From SIG607 sp045537575 (lineage in GTDB: Bacteria > Bacillota > Clostridia > Oscillospirales > Acutalibacteraceae), in contig JAZSPU010000056.1 in assembly GCA_045537575.1 (NCBI GenBank), positions 1 to 32,658 of the forward strand: DNA of 32,658 nucleotides, in the 5' to 3' direction. Positions 23,429 to 31,373 of the stretch are shown one piece after another; position 1 is the first letter of the stretch, and every line of letters begins with the position of its first letter. A program made the translations under genes and the position numbers. The notes under the pieces were generated by a model. The model did no database searches. It was not told where the DNA came from and saw only the letters and a program-made list of their open reading frames with translations.

Positions 23429-24934
23429 ATGTCAGAAAATAATGTACAAAATCAGGCAGTAGTGGAACAGGACTTAAACGAAATCTTAAAGGTTCGCCGC
23501 GAAAAACTTGCCGCTTTGCAGGAGCAGGGTAAGGATCCTTTTGTTGTAACTAAGTACGACGTTACAGGCAATTCCAAGGATATAAAGGCGCAGTACGTAG
23601 AAGGCGAAGAAAAAACCTATAACGTTGCAGGCAGAATTATGTCCCGTCGTATTATGGGTAAGGCAAGTTTCTTCCATATTGCTGATGCCACCGGCACAAT
23701 TCAGTGCTACATAAGACGTGACGATATCGGCGAAGAAGAATATGCCGCCTTTAAGAAAATGGATATCGGTGATATTGTGGGTGTTGAGGGCTTCTCCTTC
23801 GTTACTAAAACAGGCGAGGTTTCTTTGCATACAAAGGCTATTAAGCTTTTAGCAAAATCTCTTTTACCCCTTCCCGAAAAATTCCACGGTCTTACCAATA
23901 ACGATTTGCGTTTCCGTCAGCGTTACGTTGACCTTATTATGAATCAGGACGTTAAGCGTAACTTTGTTATCCGTTCTCAGTTTATTAAATATATGAGAAA
24001 CTACCTTGACAATATGGGTTATATCGAGGTTGAAACCCCCGTTTTAAATACTATTGTCGGCGGTGCGGCTGCGCGTCCTTTCATTACACATCACAATACT
24101 CTTAATATACCTATGTATATGAGAATTGCTACCGAACTTCCCTTAAAGCGTCTTATTGTAGGCGGTATGGACAGGGTTTATGAAATCGGCAGAATTTTCC
24201 GTAACGAAGGTATGGATCCTAAGCACAACCCCGAATTTACCACAGTTGAGCTTTATCAGGCTTATGCTGATTTCCATGATATGATGGATATTGCCGAAGG
24301 CATTATTTCCGGCGCCGCAAAAGAAATTCACGGCACCTATGAAGTAGAATGGCTTGGCGAAAAAATCGACCTTACTCCCGGTTGGCGCAGACTTACTATG
24401 GTTGATGCTGTTAAGGAATATGCAGGAATTGACTTCGGTGCTATTACCGACGATAATGAAGCTGTTAAAGCGGCAGAGGCTATCGGCGTAGAACTTGCCG
24501 AGACTGCAGACAAAACTTGGGGTAACGCTCTTTATGCCTGCTTCGATCAGAGGGTGGAAGAAAAACTTATTCAGCCTACCTTTATTACAATGTATCCTGT
24601 TGAGGTTTCTCCGCTTACTAAGGCATCCCCCGAGGATCCGAGACTTACCGAGCGTTTCGAGCTTTTTGTTTGCCACAGCGAACTTGCAAACGCTTACTCC
24701 GAGCTTAACGATCCTATCGTTCAGCGTCAGCGTTTTGAAAAACAGCTTGAACTTCGTGAGCGAGGCGACGACGAAGCAGAAATGCTGGATGAAGACTTCC
24801 TTACCGCAATGGAATACGGTATGCCCCCCACAGGCGGTATGGGTATCGGTATCGATAGAGCCGTAATGCTCCTTACCAACTCCGACTCCATCCGCGAAGT
24901 AATCCTCTTCCCCACCATGAAGCCGTTGGATTAA
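23429..24934 (+). CDS. lysS: Lysyl-tRNA synthetase, class II
   Basis: A 501-residue class II synthetase with an N-terminal OB-fold anticodon domain (about residues 60-165, with GRIMSRRIMGKASFFHIAD), motif 1 (FIKYMRNYLDNMGYIEVETPVL), motif 2 (RIFRNEGMDPKHNPEFTTVELYQAY) and motif 3 (GMGIGIDRAVMLLT). The segment FELFVCHSELANAYSELNDP carries CHSE where relatives usually have NG-x-E or YG-x-E, a small variation near the substrate pocket. Translation start ATG 23429 follows AGAGGA. It is the last gene before a strong terminator. Confidence 0.97.
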   Translation: MSENNVQNQAVVEQDLNEILKVRREKLAALQEQGKDPFVVTKYDVTGNSKDIKAQYVEGEEKTYNVAGRIMSRRIMGKASFFHIADATGTIQCYIRRDDIGEEEYAAFKKMDIGDIVGVEGFSFVTKTGEVSLHTKAIKLLAKSLLPLPEKFHGLTNNDLRFRQRYVDLIMNQDVKRNFVIRSQFIKYMRNYLDNMGYIEVETPVLNTIVGGAAARPFITHHNTLNIPMYMRIATELPLKRLIVGGMDRVYEIGRIFRNEGMDPKHNPEFTTVELYQAYADFHDMMDIAEGIISGAAKEIHGTYEVEWLGEKIDLTPGWRRLTMVDAVKEYAGIDFGAITDDNEAVKAAEAIGVELAETADKTWGNALYACFDQRVEEKLIQPTFITMYPVEVSPLTKASPEDPRLTERFELFVCHSELANAYSELNDPIVQRQRFEKQLELRERGDDEAEMLDEDFLTAMEYGMPPTGGMGIGIDRAVMLLTNSDSIREVILFPTMKPLD

Positions 24935-24941
24935 AAATTTT

Positions 24942-24974
24942 AAGGACTATGACCAATAAGTCATAGTCCTTTTT
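24942..24974 (+). terminator. Terminator of greA-lysS
   Basis: A 12-bp perfect stem AAGGACTATGAC (24942-24953) and GTCATAGTCCTT (24960-24971) with a six-base loop and T-run, 7 nt after the lysS stop. Confidence 0.93.
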
Positions 24975-24999
24975 GTATAATGAAAGTAGTGAGGTAAAG

Positions 25000-25242
25000 C
25001 TATTTAATTTCTTGCTCCAAAGAGTCAAATTCGGGGGTGCTGAAAAATTCTCCGAGAGTGATTTCAAAAGCATCACATAATTTTTTAATAGTAACAGTTC
25101 CGGGATTTTTGCTTTCACCGTTTAAAATGCTTTTTATGGTGGCTTGTGGCACTGCTGCCAAATTGCTGAGTCCGTTAGGAGTTATACCATGCTCTTTGCA
25201 TAGTTGACGAATACGATATGCAATTGTTTGAGCTGTATCCAT
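25000..25242 (-). CDS. XRE-family helix-turn-helix regulator
   Basis: An 80-residue Cro/CI-like DNA-binding protein. ATG at 25242 follows GGAGGTG at ideal spacing; a 12-codon upstream extension has no ribosome site. The HTH spans about residues 7-63, with NGLSNLAAVPQATIKSILNGESKNPGTVTIKKLCDAFEITLGEFF as the recognition core. It is divergent from a SLOG-like gene, and the 128-bp gap contains repeated TAGTGATA sites, so it most likely represses both itself and that neighbour. Confidence 0.9.
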   Translation of the reverse strand: MDTAQTIAYRIRQLCKEHGITPNGLSNLAAVPQATIKSILNGESKNPGTVTIKKLCDAFEITLGEFFSTPEFDSLEQEIK

Positions 25243-25263
25243 TTGCGCCACCTCCGGTTGATT

Positions 25264-25345
25264 TATCACTAATATCATAACCGAAATAAAAGTTTTGTAT
25301 TAGTGATACTTCACTAACTGCAAAAATTGTGATATAATAGTGATA
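25264..25345. promoter_or_regulatory. Operator cluster and promoter between XRE regulator and SLOG-like gene
   Basis: TATCACTAATA (25264-25274) and TATTAGTGATA (25298-25308) are perfect inverted copies. TTAGTGA-tact-TCACTAA (25300-25317) is a compact 7-4-7 palindrome. A third half-site ATAGTGATA is at 25337-25345. The plus-strand promoter is TTCACT (25310-25315), 17 bp, TATAAT (25333-25338), so the palindrome covers the -35 and the third site covers the -10/start. These are likely binding sites of the XRE protein. Confidence 0.78.
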
Positions 25346-25370
25346 TATAACTAACGGAGGGCGCAAATTT

Positions 25371-25808
25371 ATGATTTGTACTTTTTTTGGACACAGTGAC
25401 TGTTACAGTTTAGATGCTTTTATTGTTCAAAGCGCCATTGAGGAGCTGATTCAAAAGGGAGTGGATAGTTTTTACGTAGGGCATCAGGGATATTTTGACA
25501 GCATAGTATTCGCCACTTTAAAGAAATTAAAGGAAGCCTATCCTCATATTTCGATTTCGGTGGTACTTGCATATATGCCGACGCAAAAAAGTGATTACGA
25601 TTTTTACGGCAGTTACAGTATATTCCCCGAGGGCATCGAAGAGGGGCCGCCGCGATTTGCTATTGAAAGAAGGAATCGTTGGATGATTGAAAGAGCGCAG
25701 TATTGCCTATGTTATATCACGCATAACTGGGGCGGAGCATATAAATTTGTCAAACGGGCAAAAAACAAAGGGCTTGAAATTGTTAATCTTGGTAATATGG
25801 GAATATAA
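25371..25808 (+). CDS. SLOG/DUF1273-like Rossmann-fold protein
   Basis: A 145-residue single-domain protein. The start ICTFFGHSD, then FYVGHQGYFDSIVFATLKKLKEAYP (about 35-59), VVLAYMP, PEGIEEGPPRFAIERRNRWMIERA (about 86-109) and THNWGGAYKFVKRAKNKG match the SLOG superfamily (DprA/YpsA-like), which binds nucleotide-derived ligands. Such stand-alone proteins are common in Clostridia but have no settled function; SLOG domains elsewhere occur in stress and conflict systems. The gene has GGAGG, a promoter overlaid by operator repeats, and a divergent XRE regulator, so it is probably kept repressed until a signal appears. Fold assignment fairly sure, function unknown. Confidence 0.8.
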   Translation: MICTFFGHSDCYSLDAFIVQSAIEELIQKGVDSFYVGHQGYFDSIVFATLKKLKEAYPHISISVVLAYMPTQKSDYDFYGSYSIFPEGIEEGPPRFAIERRNRWMIERAQYCLCYITHNWGGAYKFVKRAKNKGLEIVNLGNMGI

Positions 25809-25817
25809 AACTGAAAA

Positions 25818-25850
25818 GCACCATCCAATAAGTTTTGGATGGTGCCATTT
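25818..25850. terminator. Bidirectional terminator between convergent genes
   Basis: An 11-bp stem GCACCATCCAA (25818-25828) and TTGGATGGTGC (25835-25845). On the plus strand it leads to CATTTT, on the minus strand to TTTT, so it can end both the SLOG-like transcript and the convergent oxidoreductase transcript. Confidence 0.8.
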
Positions 25851-25856
25851 TATAAC

Positions 25857-26810
25857 TTAACCTATTTTTTTAGCAATTTTTATTGCTGTTTCGATTTCCT
25901 TAGCTTTAATTTTATCGGTGGGTTTATTTTCTTTAACACAGCCAAAGAAATAACGAAGTTCGTCTTCGTAAGCATTGGTTGCGGGAAGACCTATATCGCC
26001 GTTATCTTCACTGGCTTTTCCGGGGGTAATATCAACTACACTGCCGTCCTTTTTATAAACACAGAACTTATTTCCTCTATAGTCTATGGTTGCGTCTTCA
26101 AATTCAAATTTAAAGGTAAAGCCAAAGGGGAATTTGGGAGCGGCATACCATGCGCCTTCAACGTTTATAAAGAAGTCTTTATAATCATAGGTGACGTTGA
26201 TATAATCGGAATCAGGGGTTCTTGAGCGTCTTGCGGTGTGTTTCTTGGGAGTACCGAAGGAGTAAATAAGAAAATCAAGGTCGTGGATGTGAAGATCAAA
26301 GGGGACAAGTCCGCTTTTTTCTTCGGTCATCATCCAGTTTTCAAAGCTCCAGGTAGGGCAGCAGCCTATACGTGACATAGTTCCCGAAAGGAGTTTGCCG
26401 TATTCCTTGCTGTCAAATACCTTTTTAACGTAATCGTAGGGAGGCATAAAGCGAGTAACCTGAGCAACCATAAATTTAACGTTATTTTTTTCGGCTGCTT
26501 CGTAAACCTTTTTAACGTCATTTTTATTAAGAGTAAGAGGCTTTTCACAGATTACGTTTATTCCCTTATTAAGCGCCTTAAGAGAATATTCGATATGAAG
26601 ATATGTAGGAACGCACACGTCGATGATATCAAAGGTTTCCTTTTCTAACATTTCATCATAGCTTAAGTAGCATTTAGCAAAATCCTTGCCTTCAAGCTTT
26701 TCCTTTCTTACGTCGCAGACTGCAGTAATTTCGGCGCCCTCAATGTTTTTCCAGCCGTTAATATGTACGGTACTTATACCGCCAAGTCCAACTATACCTA
26801 CTTTTAACAT
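25857..26810 (-). CDS. Gfo/Idh/MocA-family oxidoreductase
   Basis: A 317-residue NAD(P)-dependent oxidoreductase. The N-terminal Rossmann fold has GIVGLGGIS (residues 5-13), and the family EKP motif is E89-K90-P91 (VICEKPLTLN). The C-terminal domain carries DLHIHDLDF at 172-180, with the catalytic His region. Family members oxidise or reduce sugars, inositols and their derivatives. Its stop lies just before the shared terminator, and it follows a TIM-barrel isomerase gene with a 2-nt gap. The pair suggests breakdown of a sugar or inositol-like compound, but the substrate cannot be read from sequence. Confidence 0.92.
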   Translation of the reverse strand: MLKVGIVGLGGISTVHINGWKNIEGAEITAVCDVRKEKLEGKDFAKCYLSYDEMLEKETFDIIDVCVPTYLHIEYSLKALNKGINVICEKPLTLNKNDVKKVYEAAEKNNVKFMVAQVTRFMPPYDYVKKVFDSKEYGKLLSGTMSRIGCCPTWSFENWMMTEEKSGLVPFDLHIHDLDFLIYSFGTPKKHTARRSRTPDSDYINVTYDYKDFFINVEGAWYAAPKFPFGFTFKFEFEDATIDYRGNKFCVYKKDGSVVDITPGKASEDNGDIGLPATNAYEDELRYFFGCVKENKPTDKIKAKEIETAIKIAKKIG

Positions 26811-26812
26811 AA

Positions 26813-27667
26813 TTAATTCACCTCATACACTTGGTTAATAATGTTTTCAAGATAGTTTTTAGCATAAAAAATATCTTCGTTTTTCTGTTTTGCGGTTTCG
26901 TCATCCTCGCCCACAAGCTCTCTTTCAATGGTAACGTAGGAATCGTAGCCAAGCTCCTTAAGTTTTGTGAAAAGGGCTTTAAAATCTACCTTGCCGTCGC
27001 CTACTCGCACCTCTCTGCCAAGCCACTTGCCCGATTTGGGATAGAAGCCGTCTTTAGCGTGAATATCGCGAACGTAGGGACCGATAACGTCAAGGGCATC
27101 AACGGGATTTGCCTTGCCGTAAAGAATAAGATTTGCTGTATCAAGGTTAACTGCAAGATTATCCATATTAACAATTTCAAAGCATCTGAGCATTGCAATG
27201 GGGGTTTCCTGACCTGCTTCAAAAAGCAGATACTGTCCGTTTTCTTTAAGATGCTGAGCAACTGTTCTTATGGCATCGCAAAGAGGAATAAGCTCCGGAT
27301 CGTGAGGATTTTCGGGAATAAAGCCCATATGGGTTGCAACCTGCTTTATGCCTACTCTTTTGGCAAAGTCGGCGCCGTCGCAAAGGTTTTTAATTCTCAT
27401 TTCGCGGTACTGTCGGGGAAGAAGTCCTAAGGTTTCATAGCCTTTATCAAAGTTCCACACCGCAGGGCCGTCCCAACCGCACCAAAAGGATGAAACGGTG
27501 ATTTCATATTTTTCTAAAAGACCTTTAAGAATATTGGCATTTTCTTCATTCCAAATTTTTGTGTTCCAACAGCCTATTTGACAGGAGGAAAACCCGAAGT
27601 TTTTTAGTTTTTGAAGTTCTTTTTCAATGGTTTCCATTTTTAAATCAATAAAAGTACCGATTATCAT
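26813..27667 (-). CDS. Sugar phosphate isomerase/epimerase (xylose isomerase-like TIM barrel)
   Basis: A 284-residue AP-endonuclease-2-type TIM barrel. Metal and catalytic residues appear at the strand ends: LLFEAGQET (Glu), NLDTANLILYG (Asp), RDIHAKDGF (His, Asp), RVGDGKVDF and VTIERELVGE (Glu). This fold covers IolE/IolI-like, hydroxypyruvate isomerase-like and epimerase enzymes. It is first in a two-gene minus-strand operon with the oxidoreductase and diverges from an AraC regulator. ATG at 27667 follows AGAAAGGA. Substrate unknown. Confidence 0.9.
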   Translation of the reverse strand: MIIGTFIDLKMETIEKELQKLKNFGFSSCQIGCWNTKIWNEENANILKGLLEKYEITVSSFWCGWDGPAVWNFDKGYETLGLLPRQYREMRIKNLCDGADFAKRVGIKQVATHMGFIPENPHDPELIPLCDAIRTVAQHLKENGQYLLFEAGQETPIAMLRCFEIVNMDNLAVNLDTANLILYGKANPVDALDVIGPYVRDIHAKDGFYPKSGKWLGREVRVGDGKVDFKALFTKLKELGYDSYVTIERELVGEDDETAKQKNEDIFYAKNYLENIINQVYEVN

Positions 27668-27728
27668 AAAAATTTTCCTTTCTCTTGCAAATTTTGCGAA
27701 TTTATGATAGCATTAAATTAGCGATTTT

Positions 27729-27745
27729 AATAGTATAAAACTATT
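27729..27745. promoter_or_regulatory. Inverted repeat in the AraC/isomerase divergent region
   Basis: AATAGT (27729-27734), 5-bp spacer, ACTATT (27740-27745), in the 118-bp gap between the divergent genes. It may be a binding site for the AraC regulator. Promoters on either side are only weakly resembled (for example TATCAT on the minus strand near 27700). Confidence 0.4.
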
Positions 27746-27785
27746 GATTTTTAGCATTATATTAATTTATTGGAGAAAAAGCCTT

Positions 27786-28616
27786 ATGAATAATGACAGT
27801 TTGCTTGAAAGGGAGCCGGTAATATACGGGCCCTCTTCGGTTAAGACTCTGTTTTTTAAACTTAATAAAAAAAGTTTTTGTTTTAGAATGCATTGGCACG
27901 AAAGAATGGAGCTTTTAAGGGTTTTTGAGGGAAGTATTACAGTGACGCTGGGTAATAAGAGCGTTACGGTTAAAAAGGACCAAGCGGTGATAATTCCGCC
28001 CCGTACTCCCCATATGGCGCAAACAGAAAACGGGGCAAGGTACTGCGCGGTTATGTTTGATGTACGTACCTTTTATAACCACACCGAAATAGGAGAAAAA
28101 TTGCTGAGCGCTCTTTTTGACGGCAGAGTTACTTTAAAAAACCTAACCGACAGCAAAAGCTTTATTGAAATGATAGATGCTGTATCGAAAAGTACCGCTT
28201 CGGATTTAGAGGCGTTTTCGGTTATGGCTGACCTTTACAGGCTTTTGGTTACTCTTTTTAGGGAATGTGTGCTGGACATATACAGCGAGACCGCTACCGA
28301 CAGAGTAATGGGTGAGATTATAAGCTACATAGAAGAAAATTTTAGTGAAGAAATAAGCACAAGCCATATTTGTCAGCATTTTGGATATACGGTTCCTTAT
28401 TTTTGCAAAAAGTTTAAAGATTATACGGGACTTTCTCCTATGAATTATCTTAAAATTTACAGAATGGAAAAAGCCTATTCTTTAATGAAGAAATCAAATC
28501 TTAAAATAAACGAAATTGCCCTTAATTGCGGCTTTTCCGATGCCAATTATTTTACCCGTTGCTTTACATCTCATTTCGGTTTTCCCCCAACCAAGTATTT
28601 AAAAATCAAAAAATAA
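27786..28616 (+). CDS. AraC-family transcription regulator with cupin sensor domain
   Basis: A 276-residue regulator. I choose ATG 27786 (MNNDSLLEREP), behind GGAGAAAA; the longer open frame begins without a start codon of quality. Residues about 30-110 form a cupin-like sugar-binding domain (MHWHERMELLRVFEGSITVTLG, then KDQAVIIPPRTPHM). The C-terminal 100 residues hold two HTH motifs: ISTSHICQHFGYTVPYFCKKFKDYTGLSPMNYL and INEIALNCGFSDANYFTRCFTSHFGFPPTKYL, the AraC/XylS signature. It most likely activates the divergent oxidoreductase/isomerase genes in response to their substrate. Confidence 0.92.
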   Translation: MNNDSLLEREPVIYGPSSVKTLFFKLNKKSFCFRMHWHERMELLRVFEGSITVTLGNKSVTVKKDQAVIIPPRTPHMAQTENGARYCAVMFDVRTFYNHTEIGEKLLSALFDGRVTLKNLTDSKSFIEMIDAVSKSTASDLEAFSVMADLYRLLVTLFRECVLDIYSETATDRVMGEIISYIEENFSEEISTSHICQHFGYTVPYFCKKFKDYTGLSPMNYLKIYRMEKAYSLMKKSNLKINEIALNCGFSDANYFTRCFTSHFGFPPTKYLKIKK

Positions 28617-28638
28617 TGGGTGGTTTTAATATATGCAC

Positions 28639-28667
28639 TTGAATAAAGACTATAAGTAAGATATAAT
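28639..28667 (+). promoter_or_regulatory. Sigma-A promoter of the DUF805/lipoprotein pair
   Basis: TTGAAT (28639-28644) and TATAAT (28662-28667) with a 17-bp spacer, 34 bp before the start codon. Confidence 0.8.
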
Positions 28668-28701
28668 TAATTTATAAATTTAAAAAAGGTGGTTTGTTAT
28701 T

Positions 28702-29577
28702 ATGTTTTGCACAAATTGCGGAAAAGAAATAATCGAGGGCGCAGCTTTTTGCGCTAATTGCGGTACAAAGGTTCAGCTTCCAGAGAAACCTGCTTACGAA
28801 GTAGCTCCTCAGGTTGCTCAGCCTGTGGCAGAAGCACCCGAAAAGCCTGCATATGAGGTAGCACCCGTAGCACCTGCTGAGCCTGTTTACGAGGCTCCTG
28901 AAAAACCTGCATACGAGGTAGCACCCGTAGTAGAGCTGCCCGTAATCGAAGAAACTCCCGTAGAGGAGATTCCCGCTTACGAAGTTGCTCCGGTGGTAGC
29001 CGAACCCGTAGCAGAAGAGAAAGCTTATGAAGCTCCCGTTGTTCCTGCTTATGAGGCTATTCCTGTTGTAGAAGAAGCTCCTGTTGTGGAAGAAGCTCCT
29101 GTTGTGGAAATTCCCGCTTATGAGGAAGCACCTATTGTAGAAGAAGCGCCCGTAGTAGAGGCACAGCCCGTTGTGGAAGAGCCCGTTTACGTTCCCTACG
29201 AAGCACCAATAGAGCCTGTTTACGTACCTAATTATCAGCAGAATGATGAGGTTAAGAATAACGGACGTGTTGGTTTTGGCACAGCTATTGCTCTTTTGTT
29301 TAAGAATATTGTAAACTTTACCGGCAAGGCATCACGCAGCGAGTTGTGGTTTGGATATTTATTTATTTTTCTTGTTGATCTTGGGGCTATGATTATAAAT
29401 CCTGTTTTAGGCTTTTTATCTTGCATGGCATCCATGTTGCCCATAGTTTCGGTTGCAGTAAGACGTATTCGTGACACAGGCAAAGACTGGAATTACATAT
29501 TTATGGGACTTATTCCCATTGTTGGCGCAATTCTTCTTATAATTACCTTCTGTAAGGAAACAGACAGCGAGGAGTAA
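28702..29577 (+). CDS. Zinc-ribbon DUF805 membrane protein with Pro/Glu/Val repeat linker
   Basis: A 291-residue protein in three parts. Residues 1-22 are a zinc ribbon with C3, C6, C17 and C20. Residues about 28-175 are a low-complexity linker of repeats such as KPAYEVAP and VVEEAPVVE, rich in Pro, Glu, Val, Ala and Tyr with no Lys/Arg balance. Residues about 184-285 are a DUF805 membrane domain (FTGKASRSELWFGYLF, then ISVAVRRIRDTGKDWNYIFMGLIP). DUF805 proteins are small membrane proteins of unknown role; the N-terminal ribbon is a common Firmicute addition. It is followed after 4 nt by a lipoprotein gene, so the two may act together. Confidence 0.9.
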   Translation: MFCTNCGKEIIEGAAFCANCGTKVQLPEKPAYEVAPQVAQPVAEAPEKPAYEVAPVAPAEPVYEAPEKPAYEVAPVVELPVIEETPVEEIPAYEVAPVVAEPVAEEKAYEAPVVPAYEAIPVVEEAPVVEEAPVVEIPAYEEAPIVEEAPVVEAQPVVEEPVYVPYEAPIEPVYVPNYQQNDEVKNNGRVGFGTAIALLFKNIVNFTGKASRSELWFGYLFIFLVDLGAMIINPVLGFLSCMASMLPIVSVAVRRIRDTGKDWNYIFMGLIPIVGAILLIITFCKETDSEE

Positions 29578-29581
29578 GAAA

Positions 29582-31090
29582 ATGAAAAGAATTATAGCAT
29601 TACTTTTATGCCTACTTATGATTTTTAGTCTTTGCGCCTGTGGCGGTAAGGGCAACAACAATAAAACCGAAAACGGATTTATTTTTAAGGGAAGCGGTTC
29701 AACCGTTAACACCGTTCCTATGGGCGTTCCCGACGTAAAGCTTAACCCTCAGGATATATATGCAAAGCTTGACTATAGTGAAGAAATGTTTTTCGGTACA
29801 CATAGTCTTTTAGGCGGAGATGAAGCCGAAGAAAAATTCGGTAATGAAACTAATTACGTAAAATTTACCCATATGGGAGAGGAAATAGAGATTTCCGCCG
29901 TTCCTATGCGAATAGATGCAGGAAAAAACACCCTTAATCATATGGTTCATAACGTAAAGGGATATTACTGGTTGCGCGTTTACTTTATGCGAAAATACGA
30001 AAGCAGTATAAATCTTGATACAATGCTTTGTGCCTATACAGTTGAGGGCAACAAGTTTATATTAAAGCCTCTTGATAAATTTGAGGTCGATGAAGAAGAT
30101 AATACTATAGAATATGCCTTTAACGAAGGAACGCTTGAATATACCTTTGCCTTTAACGGAAGACATCTTACTCTCACCAATGGGGATACAAGCGTTGACC
30201 TTATGTGCGGACTTGACCCACACAGCGAAGAAGACTATTTATATATTGATGCTTATCTTTCTAAAAACAGCGAAGCATTAGACGGCATTGATAATATTAC
30301 CTTTAGATATTCCCCCGATGACGATATGTCAAGAATGTACTTTGAGGGCGTTGATGGCGAACAGGTTTACGACGGTATTGCGGAGCTTACCGAAGACGGT
30401 CTGTTTACCTTTACAGTACCGTGGGAAAAGGGAACGAAGACCTATCAGTATCTTTATTTTTACTGCGGTAATGGCGGAATTGTCCTTACCGACGGAGAAA
30501 ATACCTATTACTATAACGACAGTTACTCAGATAGAATAAGAGGTTCTCTTTCCGACTATGTAGTGGAAGACCAGACGGGAACACTTGATGCACTTAGTGA
30601 TGCTCAGATAGAAGCTATCTTTAAGAAAAAAGAAAATCTTATGGATGACCTTGTTAGCGCTTTTGAAAAAGAAGGCATTTCTGTTTCGGTTGATGAAAAA
30701 ACCGGCGAGCTTGCCCTTGATTCCTCGGTACTTTTCGGCGGTGACTCTGCTGTGCTTACCGATAAAGGTAAGGCGTTTTTAGATAAATTTGCTAGTGTGT
30801 ATTCCTCTGTTATATTTAATGAAAAATATGAGGGCTTTGTAGCTAAGACTTTGGTAGAAGGTCACGTTGCTCCCGTTTCGGGTGTTTCTTATGACGAAGG
30901 TATGCCTTTCTCTAAACAAAGAGCAGACAACGTTAAAAAGTATTGTGTAAGCATTGATGAAAAACTTGCCGCAACACTTGAGTCTGTAGGATATTCCAAC
31001 AGCAAACCTATTAAAGATAAAGACGGAAAGGTAGATATGGCGGCTTCCCGCAGAGTTTCCTTCAGATTTATAATAAATATAAGCGAGTAA
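29582..31090 (+). CDS. Lipoprotein with C-terminal OmpA-like domain
   Basis: A 502-residue exported lipoprotein with signal MKRIIALLLCLLMIFSLCAC; the lipid-carrying Cys is residue 20. The middle 340 residues are a beta-rich region I do not recognise. The C-terminal 125 residues fit the OmpA-like peptidoglycan-binding fold: SSVLFGGDSAVLTDKGKAFLDKF, then VEGHVAPVS, SKQRADNVKKY, GYSNSKPI and ASRRVSFRF. In a Gram-positive cell this would tether the protein between membrane and wall. It is co-transcribed with the DUF805 gene and ends at a strong terminator. Confidence 0.85.
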   Translation: MKRIIALLLCLLMIFSLCACGGKGNNNKTENGFIFKGSGSTVNTVPMGVPDVKLNPQDIYAKLDYSEEMFFGTHSLLGGDEAEEKFGNETNYVKFTHMGEEIEISAVPMRIDAGKNTLNHMVHNVKGYYWLRVYFMRKYESSINLDTMLCAYTVEGNKFILKPLDKFEVDEEDNTIEYAFNEGTLEYTFAFNGRHLTLTNGDTSVDLMCGLDPHSEEDYLYIDAYLSKNSEALDGIDNITFRYSPDDDMSRMYFEGVDGEQVYDGIAELTEDGLFTFTVPWEKGTKTYQYLYFYCGNGGIVLTDGENTYYYNDSYSDRIRGSLSDYVVEDQTGTLDALSDAQIEAIFKKKENLMDDLVSAFEKEGISVSVDEKTGELALDSSVLFGGDSAVLTDKGKAFLDKFASVYSSVIFNEKYEGFVAKTLVEGHVAPVSGVSYDEGMPFSKQRADNVKKYCVSIDEKLAATLESVGYSNSKPIKDKDGKVDMAASRRVSFRFIINISE

Positions 31091-31123
31091 TTCTTTTAAT
31101 AAATAAGTAAAATATTTAAAAAG

Positions 31124-31153
31124 CAAAAGACGGGAAACCGTCTTTTGTTTTTT
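31124..31153 (+). terminator. Terminator after the OmpA-domain lipoprotein
   Basis: CAAAAGACGG (31124-31133), GAAA tetraloop, CCGTCTTTTG (31138-31147), then six Ts. Confidence 0.94.
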
Positions 31154-31252
31154 GCCGAAAGACAGAATATATTGTCGAATGGTAAAAAAGACGAATTTTG
31201 TCGAGATTATTTGTGTAAAACGGCTAAAATAAAAATATTTTGTGTTTGCCTA

Positions 31253-31342
31253 TTGCTTTTTATACTATATATGGTATAATGATAAAGCTCAACAAATAAG
31301 GGGAATAGTTGCCCCTATTTTCAGATACACAATATATAGTGG
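31253..31342 (+). promoter_or_regulatory. nrdD promoter with two NrdR-box-like palindromes
   Basis: The promoter is TTGCTT (31253-31258), 16 bp, TATAAT (31275-31280) with TGG before it. ATACTATATATGGTAT (31262-31277) overlaps the -10, and ACACAATATATAGTGG (31327-31342) lies in the leader; both resemble the 16-bp NrdR box (ACACwATATATwGTGT). The leader also holds a G4/C4 hairpin near 31303-31318. NrdR normally represses ribonucleotide reductase genes when dATP is high. The starts of the two boxes are 65 bp apart, longer than the usual spacing, so the upstream one is less certain. Confidence 0.68.
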
Positions 31343-31373
31343 TTAGTAAAAAAGAAAGATGGAGGTAGAAGCT

